Origin: Actinacidiphila yanglinensis
GTDB taxonomy: Bacteria; Actinomycetota; Actinomycetes; Streptomycetales; Streptomycetaceae
Assembly (NCBI RefSeq): GCF_900107965.1
Contig: NZ_FNVU01000009.1
Location: forward strand, 293,938 to 357,937
Direction of reading: 5' to 3'
DNA length: 64,000 nt
Position numbers and translations under genes: made by a program
Notes under the pieces: model-generated
What the model saw: the letters and a program-made list of their open reading frames with translations, nothing else
The model's database searches: none
Told to the model about the DNA's origin: nothing
In this document: one piece after another, positions 16,531 to 25,031 of the stretch
How positions within the stretch are numbered: the stretch's first letter is position 1
Layout of the letters: every line of letters begins with the position of its first letter

Positions 16531-17310
16531 ATGATCACCGAGCCTGAGGCGTCCTGGGACACCGGCGACGGCGGCGGCACCGGCCGTCAGGACGTCACCG
16601 GCGGGGCGGGCGGCCTGCTGCCCGGCCCGCGGTCCGAGGTGATCGAGGGCGTGCCGCCCGGCCCCGGCAGGGTCGCCCGGCTGCCCGGGTGGGTGTGGGG
16701 GGCCCTCGGCGGCGCGCTCGCCGTCACGCTGGCCGGTGCCGGCCTGGCCTACGCGGGCGTCCTGCCGCAGCATCGTCCGGCCCCGGACCTGCACGGCTAC
16801 CGGCTCGGCCAGAGCCCGTGCGGGGCCCACACCTTCGACGCGTTGAGCAGCGCCGTCGCGCCGCGGTCCAGCGGGGTGTGGCCCGCGGTCTTCGAGCACA
16901 CCCCGCAACTCGACCGCGCCCAGTGCGTCTTCCTCGCCAATGACGCCCGCACGCGCGGCGGGACCACCTCCTACGACCTCCAGGTCGAGGTCGACCTGCA
17001 CCGGCGTACCGACCCCGCGCCGGAGTTCGACGCGGAGCGGTCCGTGGACCCCTCGACGCTGAAGGTCGCCACCCGCACCACCACGACGCCCCACCTGGGC
17101 GACCGGGCGTACCTGCTGGAGTTCGACACCCCCACCCGCATCCTCAAGGTGCGCAGCGGCGGCGCGGTGGTCACCCTCCGGCTGGAGGCGACGACCACCC
17201 CCTACGGCACCGGACCCGACACCGAGGCGCCCGACCTGCCCGACCTCGGGCGCCTCACGCCCGCACTCACCGACGCGGCCCGCGCCATCCTGACGACCCT
17301 GGCGGCCTGA
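16531..17310 (+). CDS. Single-pass membrane protein, unknown
   Basis: A 259-residue protein. The N-terminal 50 residues are Gly/Pro-rich and probably cytoplasmic. One membrane segment follows (VWGALGGALAVTLAGAGLAY, about 55-76), then an external domain of about 180 residues with two Cys (SPCGAHTF, AQCVFLAND) that could pair. The external part has alternating beta/alpha character and ends in LTDAARAILTTLAA. It starts 85 bp after the roadblock operon and may or may not be co-transcribed. I do not recognise the family. Confidence 0.65.
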   Translation: MITEPEASWDTGDGGGTGRQDVTGGAGGLLPGPRSEVIEGVPPGPGRVARLPGWVWGALGGALAVTLAGAGLAYAGVLPQHRPAPDLHGYRLGQSPCGAHTFDALSSAVAPRSSGVWPAVFEHTPQLDRAQCVFLANDARTRGGTTSYDLQVEVDLHRRTDPAPEFDAERSVDPSTLKVATRTTTTPHLGDRAYLLEFDTPTRILKVRSGGAVVTLRLEATTTPYGTGPDTEAPDLPDLGRLTPALTDAARAILTTLAA

Positions 17311-17337
17311 CCGGCGGGGTCGTCGGCCCGGTGCGCG

Positions 17338-20300
17338 TCAGCCGGCGGCCCGCCGCACCGCCGGCCGCCGGTCGCCGCCGGGCGACGCGTCCCCGGCGGC
17401 ATCGCGGGCACACGCGGTGTCGCCGTCCGGGCCGGAGCCCGAACTGCGGTCCGCGCCGGGCATCGTGGCGGTCCCGCCGTCCGGCCGGTGCGGTTCCTCC
17501 AGCCGGGCCCAGATGCACTTCCCGTTCTCGGTGTAGCGGGTGCCCCACCGCCCGGACATCATCGCGACGAGCTGCAGCCCGCGGCCGAACTCGTCGTCCA
17601 GCAGCGGGTGCCGCACCCGCGGGGTGGCCTGCGAGCCGTCGTAGACCTCGCAGACCAATGACTGCTCGATGTGCAGCAGCCGCAGCCGGACGACGCCCTC
17701 CCCACCGGTGCCGTTCGCCTCCGGGCCCTGGTCCAGGCCGAGTCCGAGGTGGAGACCGAGACCGCCCTCCAGGCCGAGGTCGCCGAGGCCGACCTCGGCC
17801 TCGTCGTCGCCGGCCGGGGCCCCGGACTCCACCTCGGAGTCGGCCGGGGACGGTTCGGGCACCAGTCCCACCGCGTGCCGCACGGTGTTGCCGATCAGCT
17901 CGCTGATGATGAGCGTGGCCACCTCGGCCAGGTCCGCCAGCCCCCAGGCGGCCAGCTGCTCGGAGGCCAGCTCGCGGGCCCGGCCCGCGGACTCCGGTGC
18001 CCACGGCAGGTCCCAGGAGGCCATCCGGTCGGCGGGCACCCGGCCGGTGCTCAGTGCCAGCAGCACCGCGTCGTCCTGGCGGCGCGGATCGGGCGGCAGC
18101 TGCCCGGTGACCGTCTCGCACAGCGCGGTCAGCCAGCGCCCGGCCGGCTCGCCGGCGGCCGGGGCGGGCCTGGTGCCGGTGAACTGCGCGACGACCTCGG
18201 TCAGTTCGTCGGAGTCCGGCGCGTGCGAGCCGAGCAGCCCGTCGGTGTACAGCAGCAGCACGGTGCCCTCGGCGAGGGTGGCCTCCGTGATCTGCGCGGG
18301 AAGCTGCGCCATGCCGAGCGGGGGGCCGGTGGGGATGGTGAGGCGGTGGGGCGTCCCGCCCGGTTCCAGGGCGATCGGCGCGGCGTGGCCGGCACTGGCG
18401 ATGCTGCACGCGCCGGTGGTGGGGTCGTACAGCGCGAGCAGGCAGGTCGCGCACACCACCGGGTCGTCGATCCGTGGGGCCAGCCGGACCACGACGTCGT
18501 TGAGGCGCGCCACGATCTCGTCCACCGGCAGGTCGAGGGCGGCGACGGTCAGGACCGCGTGCCGGATGATGCCCATGGCGATCGCCTGCTCCAGGCCGTG
18601 GCCCATCACGTCGCCGATGACGACGAGGGTGCGGCCGCCGGACAGCGGGATCGTGTCGTACCAGTCGCCGCCGAGTTCCTGGCCGTCGGCGGTGCGGTAG
18701 CGGGCGACCGCGCGCAGGGCGGTGGTGACGGGGAGGTTGCCGGGCAGCAGTTCCTGCTGGAGTCGCTCGGCCCGGTGCCGGGCGGACTCGTACAGCCGGG
18801 CGTTGCCGAGTGCCTGGGCGAGGATCACGCCGACGGTGCCGAGGAGGGTCTTGTCGTCCTCGGTGAAGGTGCGCGGGGCGTTCCAGCCGATGACGCACGA
18901 GCCGAGCCGGTAGTCACCGACGACCAGCGGCAGCACCGCCCACGCGCGGACGCCCTCCACCTCGGCCAGCCGGCCGAGCAGCGACGACAGCATGTCGGGG
19001 CGCGCGCCGGGCGCCGCCGCGACCGGCTCGAACAGGCGGGAGTCGGGGAGGAAGCGGGGCCGGTTCGGCCGGCCCCCCGCCGCGTACACGGCGTTCACCG
19101 GTGAGGTCGGCCCGCCCGTGGCCGTCCCCTCCTCCCGGTACTCCGCGGTCAGCCGCAGCCGCAGTTCGTGCAGGTCATCGACGAGCGCGGCGGAGAAGCC
19201 GGTGTCGCCGACCAGCCGGGGCGACTCCCCGGACAGGTCGTGGACGACGAGGCCGTCGGCGTCGACCAGCGGGGGCACGTGCTGGACGATCGCCGTGACC
19301 ACGTCCTCGGTGTTCAGCGCGCGCACCAGCGCCGCGTTGAGGTCGGCGACGCGCCGGCCGCGTTCGGCGGCGGCGTGCTCGGCGCGCCTCTGCTCGGTCG
19401 TGTCGGACATCGTGATCGACACGAAACCGCCGATCTCCACCGCCTTGACCAGGAACGACGCCGAGCCGCGCGAGGTACGCCGGTTGACGGCGACCTCCGT
19501 GGTGGCCGCGGAGCCGGGCGCGGCCCGGGCCCGGTCGAGGAGCTCGGGCAGGCCGTGGTCGCGCAGCAGCGGCTCGGCGTCCCAGGGGGTACGGCCGACG
19601 ATGTCCTTGGCGGCGCCGCCGAGTTCGCGCGCGGCCTGGTTGGCCCACTGCACGCGGTTGTCGGCGCCGACCACGTGGATCGGGTCCGGGTTCAGCTCCA
19701 GCAGGCCGGCCAGCCACTCCAGTTGGCTGCGGCGCGTGGTGACGTTCCACGCGGTCCCGACCATCCGTACCGGGCGGCCGTTCTCGTCGTGCTCGAAGGC
19801 GCCCCGCAGTTCGAGCCAGTTGACCCGGCCGGACTCGTCCAGGACGCGGTACTCCACCGCGTACGGCTGGCCGCTGGCCAGCGACTCGTCGATCGCCCGG
19901 TCCACCCCCGGCCGGTCCTCCGGGTGGATCCGCTCCATCCAGCTCTCGATCCGGTGGTCCCAGGTGTCCGGGTCGAGACCGGCCAGCTCGACCAGGCCCT
20001 CGGTGACCTCGTCGATGTCGAGCAGCCCGGTGTCCAGGTCCCAGGTCCAGGTGCCGACGCTGATCTGGTGCATGACCTGCCCGCGCACGCCCTGCGGCAG
20101 CTGCCACCACGGCGTGGTCCCGCTGCGCCAGCGCCGGGCGACGGGGAGCCGGGCCGCGGCCAGCGCCGCGACGTCGACGAGGAACTGCTGCCGGTCGGGC
20201 GCGGGTTCGTGCTCCGCCAGCACCGACAGCACCCCGATGGGGGTGCCGTCCACCAGGATCGGGGCCGAGAGCACCCCGCACGCGCGCAGCGCGTCCGGCA

Positions 20301-20709
20301 CGCGACTCGACCCACGCCCGCCTCGGTCGGTGTTCGCCCCGCCGCGCGGGGTGCGGTCGGCCTGGCCGTCGGGCCACCGGGGCGACCACTGCACCCGGCG
20401 CCGCTCCACCGCCCGCACCGGCGCGAGTCCGGGTCCCTCGACCCGCTCCCAGGCCCGCGCGACGGGGTCGGGTACCCCGCCGGCCGCCGCGAGCCGCAAG
20501 CTGCCGTGCTCGCGCCCGGCCAGGTGCGCCAGGCCGCCGATGCCGCCGAGTGCCGCGACGCACTGCTGCACCGCGAGCCGCAGCACATCCGCCTCGCCGA
20601 GTCCTTCCGCGGCGTCCAGCACCGCCAGCCGCAGCGCGTCGGAAGCGCCGGCCGGCCCGATGCCGCCGTCGTGCCCGGAACCGTTCATCGCCTCATCCGC
20701 CTCAGCCAC
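17338..20709 (-). CDS. GAF-PAS-PAS-GAF-SpoIIE-HATPase sensor phosphatase
   Basis: A 1123-residue cytoplasmic sensor. Order: GAF (about 20-190), PAS (about 215-315, ending in the PAC-like VRMVGTAWNVTTRR), PAS (about 325-435), GAF (about 450-640), PP2C/SpoIIE phosphatase (about 660-865; LGGDWYDTIPL, VVIGDVMGHG, LLYTDGLLGSH, RRQDDAVLLAL) and a HATPase domain (about 890-1065; ISELIGNTVRHAVG, then FGRGLQLVAMMSGRWG). A 50-residue acidic, Gly/Leu-rich insertion (GLGLHLGLGLDQG) splits the HATPase between its N and G boxes. GTG 20,709 with GGAAAG upstream was chosen; ATG 20,688 is possible. It is likely to govern an anti-sigma/anti-anti-sigma switch. Confidence 0.88.
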   Translation of the reverse strand: MAEADEAMNGSGHDGGIGPAGASDALRLAVLDAAEGLGEADVLRLAVQQCVAALGGIGGLAHLAGREHGSLRLAAAGGVPDPVARAWERVEGPGLAPVRAVERRRVQWSPRWPDGQADRTPRGGANTDRGGRGSSRVPDALRACGVLSAPILVDGTPIGVLSVLAEHEPAPDRQQFLVDVAALAAARLPVARRWRSGTTPWWQLPQGVRGQVMHQISVGTWTWDLDTGLLDIDEVTEGLVELAGLDPDTWDHRIESWMERIHPEDRPGVDRAIDESLASGQPYAVEYRVLDESGRVNWLELRGAFEHDENGRPVRMVGTAWNVTTRRSQLEWLAGLLELNPDPIHVVGADNRVQWANQAARELGGAAKDIVGRTPWDAEPLLRDHGLPELLDRARAAPGSAATTEVAVNRRTSRGSASFLVKAVEIGGFVSITMSDTTEQRRAEHAAAERGRRVADLNAALVRALNTEDVVTAIVQHVPPLVDADGLVVHDLSGESPRLVGDTGFSAALVDDLHELRLRLTAEYREEGTATGGPTSPVNAVYAAGGRPNRPRFLPDSRLFEPVAAAPGARPDMLSSLLGRLAEVEGVRAWAVLPLVVGDYRLGSCVIGWNAPRTFTEDDKTLLGTVGVILAQALGNARLYESARHRAERLQQELLPGNLPVTTALRAVARYRTADGQELGGDWYDTIPLSGGRTLVVIGDVMGHGLEQAIAMGIIRHAVLTVAALDLPVDEIVARLNDVVVRLAPRIDDPVVCATCLLALYDPTTGACSIASAGHAAPIALEPGGTPHRLTIPTGPPLGMAQLPAQITEATLAEGTVLLLYTDGLLGSHAPDSDELTEVVAQFTGTRPAPAAGEPAGRWLTALCETVTGQLPPDPRRQDDAVLLALSTGRVPADRMASWDLPWAPESAGRARELASEQLAAWGLADLAEVATLIISELIGNTVRHAVGLVPEPSPADSEVESGAPAGDDEAEVGLGDLGLEGGLGLHLGLGLDQGPEANGTGGEGVVRLRLLHIEQSLVCEVYDGSQATPRVRHPLLDDEFGRGLQLVAMMSGRWGTRYTENGKCIWARLEEPHRPDGGTATMPGADRSSGSGPDGDTACARDAAGDASPGGDRRPAVRRAAG

Positions 20710-20810
20710 CTCAGCTTTCCCGGGCCCACGGCGCCGGGAGCTGCGGCCGCCGCGGGCGCGTTCCGCTGCTGGTGGTCACGTTACGGGGCAAACGCGGCAT
20801 TCTCTCGCCA

Positions 20811-20872
20811 CGCGCGGCGCCGACCCGCGGGGACCACCCCACGGGAGGGTCCCCGCGGGTCGGCGCCGCGCG
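20811..20872 (-). terminator. Perfect 25-bp stem-loop downstream of the GH64 gene
   Basis: The arms 20,811-20,835 and 20,848-20,872 are exactly complementary over 25 bp, with a 12-nt loop. The element lies 164 bp beyond the GH64 stop and about 100 bp before the sensor phosphatase start, both on the minus strand. It therefore probably insulates the two transcription units. The rest of the 326-bp gap shows no gene. Confidence 0.7.
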
Positions 20873-21035
20873 GAAACGGGGGCTGCGCCCCAGGTCAGCG
20901 AGTGTGGCGACCGCTCCGGGGGAGGCGGCGCCGCGGTGGAGCCACCGCGCGGGAGTCGTCACGCGGCGGCGTCCACCGCCTCGGCCGGGCCGCCCGGCGC
21001 ATCGCCGAGGGCCGCCGCGGCCGGCGGCCGTGCCG

Positions 21036-22274
21036 CTACGCGCCGCCCGCGTTGCCCAGGGTGAGCGTCCAGGAGGTCGGCGCCGCGTCCTGGAGGTGGC
21101 CGTCCACCGGGGCGGCGCCGGTCGGGCCGACGTCGTCGTAGGGGAAGGCGTAGCCGATCGTGGCGTACTGGTGCACCAGGCGGGCGTAGTGGTTGGTCAC
21201 CGGGTCCTGGTAGTAGCCGGAGGGGCTGACCCCGTCGGGCTGGTTGTCGCCGCCGGCAACCAGCAGGGAGCTGCGGTTGAGGGCGGCGGCCAGCCGTGCC
21301 GCGACCGCGCCGCGCGCGTCCGATCCGGAGTTGTACAGCGGCCCGCTGGCGCAGCCGAAGATGTCGACCGCGCTCGGGCGGGTGAACGCCACCCCGTCGT
21401 CGTTCAGCCCGCCGAAGACGAACGCGTCGCCGGACACCGTGCCGGAGTAGGTGCCGGAGCTGCCCTGGGCGTTCACGGTCAGCGGCGTGCCCGCGTAGTG
21501 GCTCCACACCGCGTCGAGGTAGGGGTCCCAGTAGCCGCCGAAGTCGGTGGGGGAGTGCGACGGGGCGAGGATCCGCAGCGGCGCGCCGCCCGAGCCGGTG
21601 GCGACGAGCTGGTCCCAGGGGGCGCCGTCGGCGGCGTGCTGGGCCTGGAGCCCGGAGGCGATGGAGGCGAGGGCGCCGTCCGGCAGCGGGCTGACCGACT
21701 GGTTGCCGCCGGCCCCGGTGCTGGCCATCGCGATGGGCAGCGCCACCATGTCGACGTAGCTGATGTTGGCGTAGAGGTTGGCGCTGTTGAAGGTGAACTC
21801 GGCGAACGTCCACTGCGTCTGCCAGTTGGGGTCGGAGCTGGTGAACCCCGGCTGGACCAGGCCCGGTACGCCGCCGGAGCCGCCGGGCGGGTTGACGAAG
21901 AACTGGATGCGGTCGTCGACGGAGAACCAGACGCGGCCGCCGATGACGTACTCCTGGAGCGGGACCGTGGTCGCCGCGGAGCCCGAACCGCCCAGCGGTA
22001 TCGCGTAGTCGGGGACGGGGGTGAGCACCGACGAGGGGCTGGGCAGCCGGTTGAAGGCGCCGTCGGCGCCGACGAATCCCGGCCAGCCGGATGCGTCGGA
22101 ACCGCTGATGTAGGCGTATACGGTTCCGCTGCCGGACCGGTTGGCGAGCGAGACCGGCAGCGAGGCACCGGCGGCGGACGCGCGGGGGGACAGCGTGGCG
22201 AGGCCGGTCGCGGCACCCGCCGCGGCGAGACCGGTGCCGCCGACCACCTTGACGAATGATCGTCGAGAGAGCAC
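21036..22274 (-). CDS. GH64 endo-beta-1,3-glucanase, Tat-exported
   Basis: A 412-residue secreted enzyme. It starts with a twin-arginine signal (LSRRSFVKVVGGTGLAAAGA, cleavage near ASAAG). The mature part matches glycoside hydrolase family 64: ISGSDASGWPGFVGADG, GRVWFSVDDRIQFFVNP, FTFNSANLYANISYVDMVAL, FGGYWDPYLDAVWSHY and GYYQDPVTNHYARLVHQYAT. GH64 enzymes release laminaripentaose from beta-1,3-glucan such as fungal wall glucan. The length is normal for the family. GTG 22,274 has AGGAGGAG upstream, which decides the start. It ends ahead of a 25-bp terminator stem and has its own promoter. Neighbours are GH16, GH87 and GH18 genes. Confidence 0.88.
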   Translation of the reverse strand: MLSRRSFVKVVGGTGLAAAGAATGLATLSPRASAAGASLPVSLANRSGSGTVYAYISGSDASGWPGFVGADGAFNRLPSPSSVLTPVPDYAIPLGGSGSAATTVPLQEYVIGGRVWFSVDDRIQFFVNPPGGSGGVPGLVQPGFTSSDPNWQTQWTFAEFTFNSANLYANISYVDMVALPIAMASTGAGGNQSVSPLPDGALASIASGLQAQHAADGAPWDQLVATGSGGAPLRILAPSHSPTDFGGYWDPYLDAVWSHYAGTPLTVNAQGSSGTYSGTVSGDAFVFGGLNDDGVAFTRPSAVDIFGCASGPLYNSGSDARGAVAARLAAALNRSSLLVAGGDNQPDGVSPSGYYQDPVTNHYARLVHQYATIGYAFPYDDVGPTGAAPVDGHLQDAAPTSWTLTLGNAGGA

Positions 22275-22354
22275 GAACTCCTCCTGCGGGGTGTGGGGGC
22301 GCGGGTGGCGCGTCGCACCACCGGCGTACCCGTCGGTAGGAATGTGGCCCTCCA

Positions 22355-22418
22355 CTATTGGCCTGAACCAATGCCCGGGGCAAGGGGTGTTGCGCGATCC
22401 TGTGCGATCGCGTGCGAT
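22355..22418 (-). promoter_or_regulatory. GH64 promoter with 10-bp-spaced repeats upstream
   Basis: On the minus strand, TTGCCC (22,383-22,378) is followed after 17 nt by CAATAG (22,360-22,355). Directly upstream of the -35, the plus-strand motif GCGAT recurs at 22,394, 22,404 and 22,414, exactly 10 bp apart, within (G/T)GCGAT(C/T) contexts. Sites in phase with one helical turn suggest cooperative binding of a regulator. Confidence 0.5.
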
Positions 22419-22490
22419 TGCGCGAACGCGCGCGGACGGGATCGCACGGGACCGGTCGCACCGGATCCACCGGGTACGCCCGACCGCGGC

Positions 22491-22532
22491 ACGGCCCGGC
22501 GGGACCCTCCCAGGAGGAGCCCGCCGGGCCGT
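22491..22532 (-). terminator. Stem-loop terminator after the GH16 gene
   Basis: The 13-nt arms at 22,491-22,503 (ACGGCCCGGCGGG) and 22,520-22,532 are fully complementary. An inner CCTCC/GGAGG pair extends the hairpin. It lies 22 bp beyond the GH16 stop codon. Confidence 0.65.
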
Positions 22533-22553
22533 CGCCCTCAGGCGCGCGGGCCG

Positions 22554-24713
22554 CTACTGCAGCACGCGCACGTAGTCGACCAGCATCTTCTGCGGGAAGA
22601 CGGAGGTGGCGTCCGGGGCGCCCGGCCAGTCACCGCCGACCGCGTTGTTGAGGATGATGTAGAAGGGGTGGTCGTAGATCCAAGGGCCCCTGGTCTGCTC
22701 CAGGTTGGCCTTGTCCACGGTGAAGAAGGCGTTGCCGTCCACCGAGAACGTCATGTGGCTGGAGTCCCAGTCCAGCGCGTAGGTGTGGAAGTCGGTGGAG
22801 AAGTCGCTGCCGGCCACCGTGTAGGGCGAGCCGTCGCCGTTGCCGCCGTTGTAGGCGGGCGCGTGCAGCGTGGAGTAGACGGCGTCCGGGACCTTGCCGA
22901 CGTGCTCCATGATGTCGATCTCGCCGCACTGCGGCCACGGCGTACCGGTCTTGAAGTTCGAGCCCAGCAGCCAGAACGCGGGCCACAGGCCCTGCGTGCC
23001 GCTCACCTTGATCCGGGCCTCCACGTGCCCGTAGGTGAAGTTGAAGTGGTCCGAGGTGTTGATCCGGCCCGAGGTGTACCCGGTCGAGGTCTTGTCCGCC
23101 TCGATCACCAGGTTGCCGTTGCCGTCCATCGTGGTGTTGTCGCCGTTGGTGTACGTCTCCAGCTCGCCGTTCTGCCCGTTGCCGGGGTCCTGGCTCCACT
23201 TCGAGGAGTCCGGCTCGCTGCCCGCCGCGCCGTTGAACTCGTCGTCGAAGACGGTCTTCTCCGGGTTGCCCGGGTTCGGCGGGGTGGCCGGCGGCGGGGT
23301 GGGTTCGCCGCCGGTGCCGTACACGTCGAAGTCGTAGAGCGAGTAGCCGTAGCCGTTGCTGCGCGCGGTGCCGTACATCCGCACGTAGCGGCCGGTGCCG
23401 TCGACGTTCAGGGTCTCCTTGAAACCCTTGCCGCTGGTGGTCGAGTAGATGCTGGTCCAGTTCGTGCCGTCGGCCGAGGTCTGGATCTGGTACGACGTCG
23501 CGTACGCCGGGTCCCACTGCAGGACCACCTGGGTGATGTGCGCCGTCGCGCCCAGGTCCACCTGGATCCAGCCCGGGTCCACCCAGCCGTTGACGTCACT
23601 GGTCGCCCAGCGGGTGGCCGGGTCGTGGTCGAAGGCCTTCGCGGGGGTGCAGCCGCCGCAGTTCGCGTCGTCCTGGTACGTCGAGGCGGTGGCCGGCTTG
23701 CCGTACGACAGCAGCGTCGCGTCGCCGGGCGGGGGAGTGGTGCCCCCCGTGCCGCCGCCGGTGCTGCCGCCCGTGCTGCCGTCGCCCCCGGTGAACACCT
23801 GGAACTCCCAGAGCGAGAAGCCGTACTGGGTGGCCCGCTGGGTGCCGTACATCCGCACGTAGCGGCCGGTGCCCGACAGCGTGATCAGCTCGGTCGCGCC
23901 TGGGCCGGTCGTGGTCGAGTACACGTTGGTCCAGTTCGTGCCGTCGCCGGAGACCTGGATCTGGTACGCCTTCGCGTACGCGGTCTCCCAGTTCAGCTGC
24001 ACCCCGCAGATCGGCTGGGACGACCCGAGGTCGACCTCCAGCCACTGCGGGTCGGCGGCCGCGCTGGACCAGCGGGTGCCGTTGTCGCCGTCGACCGCGT
24101 CGGCGGCCGGGGTGCCCCCGTTCTCCGTGGAGGAGGCGGTCGCCGTCTTGTGCAGTGCCGCGTTCGTGGTGGAGCAGGCCGCGTTCGAGGTGCCCGCTGT
24201 CCCGAACACCTGGAACTCCCACAGCGACACGCCCCACTGGGTGGCCCGCTGCGTCGTGTAGAGCCGGACATAACGCCCGGAACCGTTTACGGAAACCGTC
24301 TCGGTGCCGCCCTTGCCGGTGGTGGTCGCGTAGGCGTTCGTCCAGTGCGTGGCGTCGGCGGAGGTCTGGATCTGGTAGGCCGTCGCGTACGCCGTCTCCC
24401 AGTTCAGGGTGACGGAGCTGATCGTGTCGGTGGCGCCGAGGTCGACCTGGAGCCACTGGGGGTCGGACGCGGCGCTGGACCAGCGGGTGCCGGTGTTGCC
24501 GTCGACCGCGTCGGCCGCCGGGGTGCCCGCGTTCTCGGTCGAGGAGGCCGTCGCCGGCTTCCCCTGCGAGAGCAGCGTGCTCGCCGCCCGCGCCGGGCTC
24601 TGCGTGATCACCAGCGTGAAGGCGGCGACCAGCGCCGCGACGCACGCGAAGATCAGGGAACGGGTGAGATGTCGGGGATGGGGTCGGGACAGGTGTGGGG
24701 GGTTGCCGGTCAC
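22554..24713 (-). CDS. GH16 endo-beta-1,3-glucanase with three F5/8C modules
   Basis: A 719-residue secreted protein. A signal segment (SLIFACVAALVAAFTLVITQ) ends near ARAAS. Three F5/8 type C (discoidin, CBM32-like) modules follow at about 44-172, 180-310 and 336-465, each with the pattern DPQWLxVDLG...SGRYVRxY...SLWEFQVF. After a Pro linker comes a GH16 catalytic domain (about 485-719) with the E-x-D-x-x-E motif in GEIDIMEHVG near residue 595 and GLWPAFWLLG. GH16 enzymes of this type cut beta-1,3-glucans. GTG 24,713 has AGGAG upstream. Transcription is probably LacI-type controlled: an operator lies 26 bp upstream and a good promoter precedes it. The first F5/8C module shares 37 identical nt with the gene at 58.6 kb. 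Confidence 0.9.
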   Translation of the reverse strand: MTGNPPHLSRPHPRHLTRSLIFACVAALVAAFTLVITQSPARAASTLLSQGKPATASSTENAGTPAADAVDGNTGTRWSSAASDPQWLQVDLGATDTISSVTLNWETAYATAYQIQTSADATHWTNAYATTTGKGGTETVSVNGSGRYVRLYTTQRATQWGVSLWEFQVFGTAGTSNAACSTTNAALHKTATASSTENGGTPAADAVDGDNGTRWSSAAADPQWLEVDLGSSQPICGVQLNWETAYAKAYQIQVSGDGTNWTNVYSTTTGPGATELITLSGTGRYVRMYGTQRATQYGFSLWEFQVFTGGDGSTGGSTGGGTGGTTPPPGDATLLSYGKPATASTYQDDANCGGCTPAKAFDHDPATRWATSDVNGWVDPGWIQVDLGATAHITQVVLQWDPAYATSYQIQTSADGTNWTSIYSTTSGKGFKETLNVDGTGRYVRMYGTARSNGYGYSLYDFDVYGTGGEPTPPPATPPNPGNPEKTVFDDEFNGAAGSEPDSSKWSQDPGNGQNGELETYTNGDNTTMDGNGNLVIEADKTSTGYTSGRINTSDHFNFTYGHVEARIKVSGTQGLWPAFWLLGSNFKTGTPWPQCGEIDIMEHVGKVPDAVYSTLHAPAYNGGNGDGSPYTVAGSDFSTDFHTYALDWDSSHMTFSVDGNAFFTVDKANLEQTRGPWIYDHPFYIILNNAVGGDWPGAPDATSVFPQKMLVDYVRVLQ

Positions 24714-24738
24714 GGCTTTCTCCTGGGTGTCGCGAGCG

Positions 24739-24752
24739 AGAGAGCGCTCTCT
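24739..24752. promoter_or_regulatory. LacI-type operator upstream of the GH16 gene
   Basis: A perfect 14-bp palindrome, AGAGAGCGCTCTCT, with the central CG typical of LacI/CebR-like repressors (the known CebR site is TGGGAGCGCTCCCA). It sits 11 nt downstream of the promoter -10 and 26 bp before the start codon. The same 12-bp core, GAGAGCGCTCTC, recurs at 61,318-61,329. Confidence 0.7.
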
Positions 24753-24763
24753 GAATGGTGTGA

Positions 24764-24792
24764 TGATTACGGCGGTGTTGATGACACGTCAA
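24764..24792 (-). promoter_or_regulatory. GH16 promoter
   Basis: On the minus strand, TTGACG (24,792-24,787) and TAATCA (24,769-24,764) are separated by 17 nt, close to the housekeeping sigma consensus. The operator follows immediately downstream, a roadblock arrangement. The remaining sequence to 25,031 shows no gene. Confidence 0.65.
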
Positions 24793-25031
24793 GAAAGTGA
24801 ACGAGATTCGTGGCATCGGCTGTTGGTGCGTCCAAGAGCTCGACGCGGGGGCGGGGAGCGGAGCGCGGTGCGGGGGCGCCGGTCGCGGCCGTGCCCGCGG
24901 GTGCCCGCCTGTTCCGTACCGGCGCTGCGCGGCTGACCGTGCTCGCCCGCGCGCCCTCCGTGCCCGGGAAAAGATCGACCCTAGGCTGACCCCGCAGTGA
25001 TGAGATCGTCGCGAGCGGGAAAGGGCACGGG

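Noticed and set aside
22391..22430. 10-bp repeats as plasmid-type iterons of an origin
   Set aside because: Only three clear copies are present, there is no replication gene or AT-rich region nearby, and the repeats sit directly upstream of a promoter.
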